From Bacteroidota bacterium (GTDB taxonomy: Bacteria; Bacteroidota; Bacteroidia; Bacteroidales; VadinHA17), in assembly GCA_022711195.1 (NCBI GenBank), contig JAKLFN010000102.1, forward strand, positions 1 through 7,254: a stretch of DNA of 7,254 bases. The letters are read 5' to 3'. The position numbers and the translations under genes were made by a program. Numbering within the stretch: position 1 is the first letter of the stretch; each line of letters opens with the position of its first letter. The notes under the pieces are model-generated. The model did no database searches, was not told the origin of the DNA, and saw nothing but the letters and a program-made list of their open reading frames with translations. Positions 1-5,481 of this stretch are shown here, one piece after another.

Positions 1-2
1 AA

Positions 3-401
3 GAACTTTGGTTTGAAATACCTACCCGAAGAGCATTCGTAAATATTACGGATCAGGTTGAGAGATGTCTTCGGGATTCAGGTATAAAAGAAGGATTGAT
101 CCTTATAAATGCCATGCACATCAGTGCGTCGGTTTTTATTAATGATGATGAATCAGGCCTTCATCACGATTTTGAAGTATGGCTCGAGAAGCTTGCTCCC
201 GAGAAACCATACAGCCAGTATAAACACAATGGTTTCGAGGATAATGCCGATGCACATATCAAACGTACCATCATGGGACGGGAAACCGTTGTAGCTGTTA
301 CCAATGGCCAGATGGATTTCGGTCCCTGGGAACAGATATTTTATGGCGAATTCGACGGCAAACGGCGTAAACGGGTGCTCGTCAAAATTATTGGAGAATA
401 A
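3..401 (+). CDS. yjbQ: YjbQ/UPF0047 family protein (secondary thiamine-phosphate synthase-type enzyme), 5'-partial
   Basis: The frame is open from base 3 to the TAA at 399-401 (132 codons). It begins [10 protein letters not shown], which fits the family N-terminus, so only about 5-8 residues and the start codon are likely missing (family length is about 135-140 aa). An in-frame TTG at 96 is internal, because conserved sequence continues upstream of it. Family hallmarks are [42 protein letters not shown] and [13 protein letters not shown], with the conserved histidines and acidic residues of the compact trimeric YjbQ fold. E. coli YjbQ has weak thiamine-phosphate synthase activity and can complement thiE loss, but the physiological role of the family is unsettled. 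The protein should be cytoplasmic. No thiamine genes are in view, so the context does not help. Family assignment is very secure; the function is only known by analogy. Confidence 0.95.
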   Translation, partial: ELWFEIPTRRAFVNITDQVERCLRDSGIKEGLILINAMHISASVFINDDESGLHHDFEVWLEKLAPEKPYSQYKHNGFEDNADAHIKRTIMGRETVVAVTNGQMDFGPWEQIFYGEFDGKRRKRVLVKIIGE

Positions 402-410
402 AATAAAGGC

Positions 411-438
411 GTGAGGAGTGAGGAGTGAGGAGTGAGGC
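411..438. repeat. 7-bp tandem repeat, four units (GTGAGGA x3, GTGAGGC)
   Basis: Three exact copies of GTGAGGA (411-417, 418-424, 425-431) are followed by GTGAGGC (432-438), starting nine bases after the yjbQ stop codon. The GGCGTCGGACGGCAGGATGC-like tail to about base 456 is also GC-rich and purine-rich compared with the AT-rich flanks. It codes for nothing recognisable. It resembles slipped-strand simple repeats left between genes. A second short-unit array of different sequence lies at 2541-2588. Confidence 0.8.
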
Positions 439-463
439 GTCGGACGGCAGGATGCAGGAAGAG

Positions 464-494
464 GACAATTGTAGGCTCAACCTTACAAATTGTC
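464..494 (+). terminator. Imperfect inverted repeat downstream of yjbQ, possible weak terminator
   Basis: The left arm GACAATT-GTA-GG (464-475) pairs with CC-TTACAAATTGTC (481-494) around the loop CTCAA. This gives 12 base pairs interrupted by single-base bulges at 483 and 487. It is the only sizeable hairpin between yjbQ and the lipoprotein gene, so it could end yjbQ transcription. The following bases (AATTGGTCTTTCT) are only moderately T-rich, so a classical intrinsic terminator is not proven. Confidence 0.35.
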
Positions 495-520
495 AATTGG
501 TCTTTCTATAAAATCATCTT

Positions 521-548
521 TTTTAGAATTTTATTCCTGGTTCTAAAA
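521..548. promoter_or_regulatory. Perfect 8-bp inverted repeat in the lipoprotein leader
   Basis: TTTTAGAA (521-528) and TTCTAAAA (541-548) are exact reverse complements separated by 12 bases, ending 11 bases before the ATG at 560. It could be a repressor-type operator or a small leader hairpin near the ribosome-binding region. The region is very AT-rich, so chance occurrence is a real alternative. I see no clean TAnnTTTG promoter element next to it. Confidence 0.35.
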
Positions 549-559
549 CATTTAATGCC

Positions 560-1030
560 ATGAATAAAATTTCCTTTTTTTTTATCCTGACAATTATTAC
601 AGGTTGTTCATCATCAAAGAGAGATTTTGACATTGAGAAGGAAAAGCTTCTTATCGAAAAGACAATTAACGGAAGTATAGGCTGGGCAAAAGATAAAAAC
701 CTGGCTTATCTGTACAATATTATAGCGAACGATTCCTCCTTTCTCGAGGTTCATCCTGGTGACCGTGTCGTAAAAGGATTCAATGAATTCAGAAAAGCCG
801 AGGAGTTCTGGATGAGTCCCGACTTCAAAGCGATCAGGTACGAGATCCGGGACCTCAGAATAAACATCTCACAATCAGGTGAGGCAGCGTGGTGGTTTTG
901 CATACTCGATGATATAAACGAATGGAAAGGAGAACCCGCAAACTGGGAAAACACCCGGTGGACAGGTGTTATGGAAAAACGTGAAGGCCGCTGGCAGATC
1001 GTACAGCAGCATTTTTCATTTTCCCGCTAA
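560..1030 (+). CDS. SnoaL/NTF2-like domain lipoprotein
   Basis: This is a 156-aa protein with a lipoprotein signal peptide: M-N-K-I-S then a hydrophobic stretch to a lipobox I-T-G-C, with Cys16 as the predicted lipidated residue, followed by SSSKRD. The mature protein is expected to be membrane-anchored on the periplasmic side or at the outer membrane. Residues about 27-154 look like a small cone-shaped NTF2/SnoaL-type domain: a helical N-terminal part (EKLLIEKTINGSIGWAKDKN), then strands including GEAAWWFCILDD (107-118) and the typical closing strand pair TRWTGVMEKREGRWQIVQQH (132-151). Many such proteins bind small molecules or have lost catalysis; no substrate can be read from the sequence. 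The next gene begins 44 bases downstream, so shared transcription is possible. The ATG is the only start that gives the signal peptide. Fold confidence is good; function is unknown. Confidence 0.85.
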   Translation: MNKISFFFILTIITGCSSSKRDFDIEKEKLLIEKTINGSIGWAKDKNLAYLYNIIANDSSFLEVHPGDRVVKGFNEFRKAEEFWMSPDFKAIRYEIRDLRINISQSGEAAWWFCILDDINEWKGEPANWENTRWTGVMEKREGRWQIVQQHFSFSR

Positions 1031-1074
1031 TAGTCTAAATTCGTGTAGTGGGCATTTTATTAAAAAATACTGCA

Positions 1075-1713
1075 ATGACCAGGTTTACACTGCTTTTTTT
1101 CTTCATTTCAATCCTTGCTCCATCATTTCTTCTATCCCAGGATAAAATTGTTCCTGTCGAACCTTCAGAGACATGGGCTAACAATCAGCACCAGCCTGAA
1201 AAGCTTATGGATGAAATTGGCCTGAAAGAAGGCATGACTATTGCTGATATTGGCGCAGGAAAGGGCCGATTGACAGTCTTCTTCTCAATCAGAGTTGGGG
1301 AAAATGGAAGAGTTTTTGCAAATGAAATCGACGAAACTGCTCTTAATTATCTGAAAGAAAGATGTATAAGGAATAACATGTTAAATGTTACAACTGTAGT
1401 GGGAACAGTTGATAGTCCTTTGCTTCCTTCCGGCGAGGTGGATATTGCTTTTATGCTCCTGACCTACCATCACCTTGAAAAGCCTGTCATCATGATGAAG
1501 AATACTATTCCCTGTCTGAAAAAAGATGGTGTTCTTGTAATAGTTGAACATGATCCTGAAAGGTCTGGTGAGAGTGGAAGAGAAGTCACATCGCTTGAAA
1601 AACTAACCAGTGAGTCAAATGAAGCCGGATTCGAAATAAGAAAAGTAAACAGGGAGCTTCTTGCAAGAGACAATATATACTTCCTGAAAGTAAAAAATTT
1701 AAATAGTAAATAA
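1075..1713 (+). CDS. Class I SAM-dependent methyltransferase with apparent N-terminal signal peptide
   Basis: The ATG at 1075 gives 212 aa. A GTG nine codons earlier (1048) would add residues in front of the signal-like segment and is less likely. Residues 1-21 (M-T-R-F, then a run of L/F/I, then APSFLLS-Q) look like a cleavable Sec signal or an N-terminal anchor. The rest is a Rossmann methyltransferase: ETWANNQHQPEKLMDEIGL lead-in (32-50), motif I IADIGAGKGRLT (56-67), an acidic residue for the SAM ribose in FANEID (81-86), motif IV DIAFMLLTYHH (123-133), and PCLKKDGVLVIVEHDP (146-161). The WxxxxxxPEKLMDEIGL-type lead-in and the TYHH motif place it with a group of exported or lipoprotein-like methyltransferases of unknown substrate. 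SAM is cytoplasmic, so export is a puzzle; the hydrophobic segment may only tether the enzyme to the inner membrane. The next gene downstream is also a methyltransferase, of an unrelated membrane type. Confidence 0.85.
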   Translation: MTRFTLLFFFISILAPSFLLSQDKIVPVEPSETWANNQHQPEKLMDEIGLKEGMTIADIGAGKGRLTVFFSIRVGENGRVFANEIDETALNYLKERCIRNNMLNVTTVVGTVDSPLLPSGEVDIAFMLLTYHHLEKPVIMMKNTIPCLKKDGVLVIVEHDPERSGESGREVTSLEKLTSESNEAGFEIRKVNRELLARDNIYFLKVKNLNSK

Positions 1714-1720
1714 ATAAAAA

Positions 1721-1735
1721 ACAGTATGCTACTGT
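1721..1735. repeat. Short perfect hairpin between the two methyltransferase genes
   Basis: ACAGTA (1721-1726) and TACTGT (1730-1735) are exact reverse complements around TGC. An A-run (1715-1720) precedes it on the plus strand, so on the minus strand it would read as a small stem followed by a T-run. No minus-strand gene needs a terminator here, and on the plus strand only GATTT follows. It might cause partial termination or RNA processing between the genes; its function is open. Confidence 0.4.
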
Positions 1736-1767
1736 GATTTACATCAAATATTTCATTTAAAGTTATC

Positions 1768-2469
1768 ATGGAAACAATCAGCAAAATGACACCTGAGGAG
1801 AAAAGAGACCTGGTAAAAAAAATGATCATCCGCTTCTCCTTTGTCCCTCTTTTCATTGCATTATTTACACTTCTTCCCGCAGGGACGTTCAATTACTGTC
1901 AGGTATATGCCTACTTCGGGGTTATTCTGATCCCCATGCTGTTTGTTTTAAGGTTCTTCCTGAAAAATGATCCCCGTTTCCTGGAGAGAAGAACCAGGGT
2001 GGCAGAAAAGGAAAAAGAACAAAAACTTATTCAATGGATTAACCTGCTGGTTTTTATTTCAGCCTTTACCCTCCCCGGACTCGACAAAAGATTCGGCTGG
2101 TCGGACGTGCCCGTGGAGATAATAATCCTTACAAACATGATTATACTCGGCGGTTACCTGATAATTTTCAATGTCTTCAGGCAGAATAGTTATGCCTCCC
2201 GGATAGTTGAGACCGAAAAGGAGCAAAAAGTTATCACAACCGGATTATATAGTATTGTGAGACACCCTATGTATATCGGAGTGTTGGTGATGTATCTGCC
2301 TACTCCGCTGGCTCTAGGCTCATATTGGGGATTGATACCTATGGCCCTGCTTCCTGTCTCACTTGTTTTCAGGATACTTAACGAAGAAAAGGTACTCTCT
2401 GAAAATCTTGAAGGTTATAAGGAATACTGCAGGAAAACCAGGTACAGGCTTATCCCTTTCATCTGGTGA
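1768..2469 (+). CDS. Integral-membrane methyltransferase, isoprenylcysteine carboxyl methyltransferase/PEMT-like family
   Basis: This is a 233-aa polytopic protein with hydrophobic segments at about residues 20-37, 46-64, 88-103, 115-135 and 168-203. The C-terminal half carries the family signature: VITTGLYSIVRHPMYIG (155-171), then NEEKVLSENLEGYKEYC (205-221) and the closing KTRYRLIPFIW (223-233). In the eukaryotic and archaeal relatives the RHPMY and EE elements help form the SAM pocket, with methyl transfer at the membrane face. Bacterial members usually have unknown substrates, often lipids or small thiols, so isoprenylcysteine should not be assumed. The ATG at 1768 gives a soluble 19-residue lead; a second ATG at codon 7 (1786) is possible. 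It lies 54 bases after the preceding methyltransferase gene, on the same strand. Family assignment is secure; the substrate is unknown. Confidence 0.9.
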   Translation: METISKMTPEEKRDLVKKMIIRFSFVPLFIALFTLLPAGTFNYCQVYAYFGVILIPMLFVLRFFLKNDPRFLERRTRVAEKEKEQKLIQWINLLVFISAFTLPGLDKRFGWSDVPVEIIILTNMIILGGYLIIFNVFRQNSYASRIVETEKEQKVITTGLYSIVRHPMYIGVLVMYLPTPLALGSYWGLIPMALLPVSLVFRILNEEKVLSENLEGYKEYCRKTRYRLIPFIW

Positions 2470-2495
2470 CCTCCTTTCTGGAAACCCACCCCCAC

Positions 2496-2523
2496 CCCCT
2501 CCAGGGAGGGGAGTTAAAAACTC
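2496..2523. terminator. GC-rich hairpin plus second small palindrome in the convergent gap
   Basis: CCCCTCC (2496-2502) and GGAGGGG (2505-2511) are complementary; sterically this is a 6-bp CCCCTC/GAGGGG stem with loop CAGG. It shares its last base with a second palindrome, GAGTT-AAA-AACTC (2511-2523). It sits between convergent genes (methyltransferase ending at 2469, helicase ending at 2589), where a bidirectional terminator is expected. Neither side has a long T-run, so the terminator role is an inference. The C-rich run 2485-2502 is G-rich on the minus strand and might form non-B DNA. Confidence 0.4.
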
Positions 2524-2540
2524 TTTATACCTTCACCCCA

Positions 2541-2588
2541 TTGTACCGTTGTACCGTTGCGCCGTTGCGCCGTTGTGCCGCTGCGCCA
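2541..2588. repeat. 8-bp tandem repeat, six units, consensus TTGYRCCG
   Basis: The units are TTGTACCG (2541, 2549), TTGCGCCG (2557, 2565), TTGTGCCG (2573) and a diverged CTGCGCCA (2581). The array is exactly 48 bases and ends at the base before the helicase stop codon (minus-strand TAA, 2589-2591). The first two and the next two copies are pairwise identical, which suggests expansion by local duplication followed by point changes. Eight is not a multiple of three and the array lies outside the recognised genes, so no coding role is evident. It is too short and spacer-free to be CRISPR. Confidence 0.85.
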
Positions 2589-4004
2589 TTATATAAACCA
2601 CTCCTCATTGAAATTTACCAGGTAAACCCTGTCTGTCGACCTGGTAAGCGCGGTATAGAACCACCTCAGATAATCGATGGTAATCTCGTTCCTGTTGAAC
2701 ATTCCCTGGTCGATGAATACCCTCTCCCACTGGCCTCCCTGTGCTTTGTGACATGTTACAGCATAGGCGAACTTTATCTGCAGGGCATTGAAATATGGAT
2801 CATTTTTAACAGCATCATATTGTTTCTTCCGTACACCTATATCGAGGTAATCATCAAGAACGTTCTTAAAGAGCTCCCTGTTCTTTTCGGCAGGCAGCGC
2901 CGGTGTATCCATCGAAAGTACATCCATCAGCACCTTTGATTCAATCTCAAAATTATAATCGGGGAACCAGAGTGTCATCTCGGCAAATTTAAAGCCGTAC
3001 CTCTCCTCGTATTTCCTTATTTTCTTCACCTCAGCAATATCGCCGTTGGCAATGAATCCTGGGCCTTCTTCATCATCTTCAACAAGAAAATAATTGTTCT
3101 TGACCACCATGACCATGTCGCCCGGGCTTATCTCCTCTTCTCTGAAGAATATACGGTTGCGTATTCCCTGATTATAACGGTTTGCCTGTTTGTTTGAATT
3201 CACCAGTATTATTGTGCCTTCGAGTCCGCAGGTTCCGTACGACGTCGATATTTCATCGATCAGCTCCTCGCCGCTGAGCCTGATCACATCTCTGAAGTTT
3301 TCACAGTCTATCGACGGGTGTACCAGGCTTTCATCAGCGATCTGGAGCCTTACACTTGTTGCATTCATCAGCACTCCCGACGTTTCACTCTGCCGCACAA
3401 CCTGCTTCAGGTGTGCCGTCACCAGGCCGAATCCATATCCGGCCAGGGCTTCCGGATCGAGGGCAGGGCTTAGTGTAGAACCTACAGGAGGCAGCTGTGC
3501 CGAGTCGCCCACCAGGATAAGCTTACAGTCTGTCCCTGAATAGACATACTCTATCAGGTCGTCGAGAAGCTTACCGCTGCCGAAGATCGATTGATCGGAT
3601 GATATGTTCGAGATCATCGATGCCTCGTCGACAATAAAATATGTCTCCTTTGTCTTGTTCTTATCGAGCAGGAATGACCCCATTCCGTCCTTTGACGATT
3701 TCTGACGGTATATTTTCTTATGAACTGTAAACGCCTGGTGGCCTGAATATGAGCCCAGTACCTTAGCTGCTCTCCCTGTGGGCGCGAGAAGCACCGACCT
3801 CATCCTCAGCAAATCGAGGGTTTTTACTACTGAGCTGATGACACTTGTCTTACCCGTACCTGCATATCCTGTAAGAAGGAATATAATATCATTGGTATCG
3901 TCACAGATATAAGCAGCAATCTTCCTCAAAGCCTCTGATTGATCATCAGTTGGAACATTGCCAAGATTCTTGCACAGGTTATTATATATAATGGTATCTC
4001 TCAT
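2589..4004 (-). CDS. SF1B DNA helicase, RecD/Dda-like AAA family ATPase
   Basis: This is a 471-aa cytoplasmic protein with a full set of superfamily 1B helicase motifs in order: the N-terminal PTDDQSEAL Q-motif-like segment (18-26), Walker A GYAGTGKTS (46-54), motif Ia LLAPTGRAA (72-80), Walker B FIVDEASM (123-130), motif III LVGDSAQLPPVG (164-175), a motif IV-like LKQVVRQ (199-205), ANGDIAEV (319-326) in an SH3-like insert, motif V VTCHKAQGGQWERV (416-429), and motif VI WFYTALTR (448-455) with the arginine finger. Such proteins translocate 5' to 3' on single-stranded DNA and act in repair or replication restart. It is much shorter than RecD2 (about 700+ aa) and lacks the RecD2 N-terminal domain; length and layout are nearer phage T4 Dda. 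I see no nuclease motif, so the common label 'exodeoxyribonuclease V alpha subunit' would overstate it. It is transcribed divergently from the DUF3822-rsmD pair. All catalytic residues look intact. Confidence 0.92.
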   Translation of the reverse strand: MRDTIIYNNLCKNLGNVPTDDQSEALRKIAAYICDDTNDIIFLLTGYAGTGKTSVISSVVKTLDLLRMRSVLLAPTGRAAKVLGSYSGHQAFTVHKKIYRQKSSKDGMGSFLLDKNKTKETYFIVDEASMISNISSDQSIFGSGKLLDDLIEYVYSGTDCKLILVGDSAQLPPVGSTLSPALDPEALAGYGFGLVTAHLKQVVRQSETSGVLMNATSVRLQIADESLVHPSIDCENFRDVIRLSGEELIDEISTSYGTCGLEGTIILVNSNKQANRYNQGIRNRIFFREEEISPGDMVMVVKNNYFLVEDDEEGPGFIANGDIAEVKKIRKYEERYGFKFAEMTLWFPDYNFEIESKVLMDVLSMDTPALPAEKNRELFKNVLDDYLDIGVRKKQYDAVKNDPYFNALQIKFAYAVTCHKAQGGQWERVFIDQGMFNRNEITIDYLRWFYTALTRSTDRVYLVNFNEEWFI

Positions 4005-4071
4005 TTAAACAAGTTATAACGCAAGGTACATAAACTAACTTTCAGCCAGGTGTGAGTTTATAACATATTGC

Positions 4072-4079
4072 TATATTTG
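4072..4079 (+). promoter_or_regulatory. Bacteroidota-type -7 element (TATATTTG) for the DUF3822-rsmD unit
   Basis: TATATTTG matches the Bacteroidota -7 consensus TAnnTTTG at every fixed position and lies 20 bases before the preferred DUF3822 start, which gives a leader of roughly 15 nt. The -33 element is poor: the nearest TTTG-like tetramer is TGTG at 4051-4054, 17 bases upstream. The divergent helicase gene starts at 4004, so the 95-base gap must hold promoters for both directions; I could not see a clean minus-strand match. Confidence 0.55.
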
Positions 4080-4099
4080 TTTACAAATTGTTTTACCTG

Positions 4100-4942
4100 A
4101 TGCCTTTCCTGGAACTGTTTGATGAGACCCTCGATATAAATTCGACTGAGAACTATGACCTCTCTGTCCAGATAAGTACTTCAGGCCTGGCTTTCTGCAT
4201 TCTCGACACTATCAGGAACAAGTACATACTCATACGTTCTGCAGAACCCGATGATAATAAAATGCTCACCGCTGATGCCATAAGGGAGATGATCACCAGG
4301 GATGATTTCCTGGTCCGCAGGTTCAGAAAAGTGAATATTGTTCTTCCAACTCAAAAGTTTACGCTGGTACCTTCTCCCCTCTTTGATCCCGGGAAGAAGG
4401 ACGATTATTTTACATACAATCACACGGTAGCCGCCAACGACATTATTGCTGCCAACAGGCTCACTGATCCTGATGCATATACTATATTTGCCGTGAACAG
4501 GGAATTATACGAAATACCCATGCATTTCTGGCCGGCTGCATTCCCTTTCCATCATACAAAGCCGCTCCTGAACCTGTTATCGCATCAGAGCAAAAGTGTC
4601 CAGGGTCATTATGTACATGTTCATCTCGAGAAGGAGTTCTTCAATCTACTGGTGTACGATAAGGGATTGCTCAGGTTCAGCAATACCTTCACCTTCAGGA
4701 ATATTTCTGACATTCTTTATTATGTGCTTAATACTTTCAAGACCATGGATATAAGCCATAGTGAGCATCTTCATTTCAGCGGGCTCACATCGAGACATGA
4801 TGATCTGTGGTCGGGATTTTCGATGTATCTGAAAAACCTTGAGTTCGTAAACCCTTCGGGAAATTTTACTTTCAGTTATGTGTTCAATGAGGTTGAACTG
4901 CACAGGTATATCAACCTTTTCAGTGTAGCAAGTTGCGGATAA
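4100..4942 (+). CDS. DUF3822 family protein
   Basis: The ATG at 4100 gives 280 aa (MPFLELFDETLD...). An in-frame TTG at 4088 would add only four residues and lies very close to the promoter element. The protein has no signal peptide or membrane segment. Recognisable DUF3822 features are LSVQISTSGLAFCILD (21-36) near the N-terminus, the KFTLVPSPLFDP segment (86-97), HFWPAAFPFHHTKPLLNLL (142-160), YVHVHLEKEFFNLLVYDKGL (171-190) and HLHFSGL (223-229). The function is unknown. The two beta-hairpin-like segments at 21-36 and 171-197, each followed by helices, are reminiscent of the repeated subdomains of actin/RNase-H-fold ATPases such as PilM or FtsA, but glycine-rich phosphate loops are weak, so nucleotide binding may be lost. 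It overlaps rsmD by 10 bases, which points to coupled translation and perhaps a link to 16S rRNA modification or ribosome assembly (inference). Confidence 0.88.
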   Translation: MPFLELFDETLDINSTENYDLSVQISTSGLAFCILDTIRNKYILIRSAEPDDNKMLTADAIREMITRDDFLVRRFRKVNIVLPTQKFTLVPSPLFDPGKKDDYFTYNHTVAANDIIAANRLTDPDAYTIFAVNRELYEIPMHFWPAAFPFHHTKPLLNLLSHQSKSVQGHYVHVHLEKEFFNLLVYDKGLLRFSNTFTFRNISDILYYVLNTFKTMDISHSEHLHFSGLTSRHDDLWSGFSMYLKNLEFVNPSGNFTFSYVFNEVELHRYINLFSVASCG

Positions 4943-5481
4943 TAGGTGGTATATATAAAGGAAGGCGTATTTCGCCGCCGTCAGGTTTCTCTGCCCGGCC
5001 TACAACCGATTTTGCACGTGAAGGCCTCTTTAACATTCTCAGCAACAGGGTTAACTTTGAAGAGGTTAGCGTCCTCGACCTCTTCTCAGGAACAGGCAGT
5101 ATGAGCTATGAATTCGCCTCCCGCGGAGCCCGGGAAGTACACCTGGTAGAAAAAGATTTGAAACATATTGCAGGCATCAGACGTATAATAAAGGATATCG
5201 ACATTCAGGGGATCAAAACCATCCATATCGATGTAAAAGCATACCTGAGAACCTGTAAACAAAAATATGATATTGTATTTGCCGATCCTCCCTACGACAT
5301 CTCATGGCTGAAAGATATTCCTGATCTTGTTACCGGATCGGGTGTCATCAGCGATGACGGATTTTTCATTCTTGAACATCCCCGCACAATGAATTTCTCA
5401 GGTCATAAGCAGTTTTTCGAGCATCGTAATTACGGGGGTGTTAACTTCAGCTTTTTCAGGCCTGTACATAAAGATCCCTGA
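4933..5481 (+). CDS. rsmD: 16S rRNA (guanine-N2)-methyltransferase RsmD family
   Basis: This 182-aa enzyme is expected to methylate N2 of G966 (E. coli numbering) in 16S rRNA of the small subunit, using SAM. Family marks in order: MRIIGGIYKGRRI at the N-terminus, ARPTTDFAREGLFNIL (21-36), SAM motif I LDLFSGTGSM (48-57), the acidic LVEKD (71-75), the catalytic FADPPY (116-121; D/NPPY type of N-methyltransferases) and FILEHP (145-150). The start is read as TTG at 4933 because the next residues R-I-I-G-G align with the usual RsmD N-terminus and no ATG or GTG lies nearby. This TTG is inside the last codons of DUF3822, so translation probably depends on ribosomes finishing that gene. The 3' end overlaps the convergent creatininase-family gene by 26 bases. 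Length is normal for Bacteroidota RsmD. Confidence 0.95.
   Translation: MRIIGGIYKGRRISPPSGFSARPTTDFAREGLFNILSNRVNFEEVSVLDLFSGTGSMSYEFASRGAREVHLVEKDLKHIAGIRRIIKDIDIQGIKTIHIDVKAYLRTCKQKYDIVFADPPYDISWLKDIPDLVTGSGVISDDGFFILEHPRTMNFSGHKQFFEHRNYGGVNFSFFRPVHKDP

Noticed and set aside
1721..1735. Minus-strand intrinsic terminator (stem followed by T-run)
   Set aside because: The shape fits on the minus strand, but there is no minus-strand gene nearby for it to terminate, so it is listed only as a hairpin.
1470..1892. 140-codon minus-strand frame across the two methyltransferase genes
   Set aside because: It runs antisense to two well-supported genes and over their junction, with no domain. The hydrophobic stretches are reverse readings of AT-rich and helix-coding DNA.
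2541..2588. CRISPR-like array
   Set aside because: The units are 8 bp and directly adjacent with no spacers, and no cas gene is present.
2466..2939. 157-codon plus-strand frame through the convergent gap into the helicase
   Set aside because: Its first part translates the 8-bp repeats and its remainder is antisense to the intact helicase. It matches no family and has a low-complexity sequence.
3190..3543. 117-codon plus-strand frame inside the helicase gene
   Set aside because: It is antisense to the core of a gene with all helicase motifs conserved, has Ser/Pro-rich shadow composition and lacks any recognisable domain.
4013..4064. GTTATAAC (4013-4020) and GTTTATAAC (4056-4064) as paired operator sites in the divergent promoter gap
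   Set aside because: Both are short, AT-rich and not identical. Such matches are expected by chance in this composition, so I do not call them sites.
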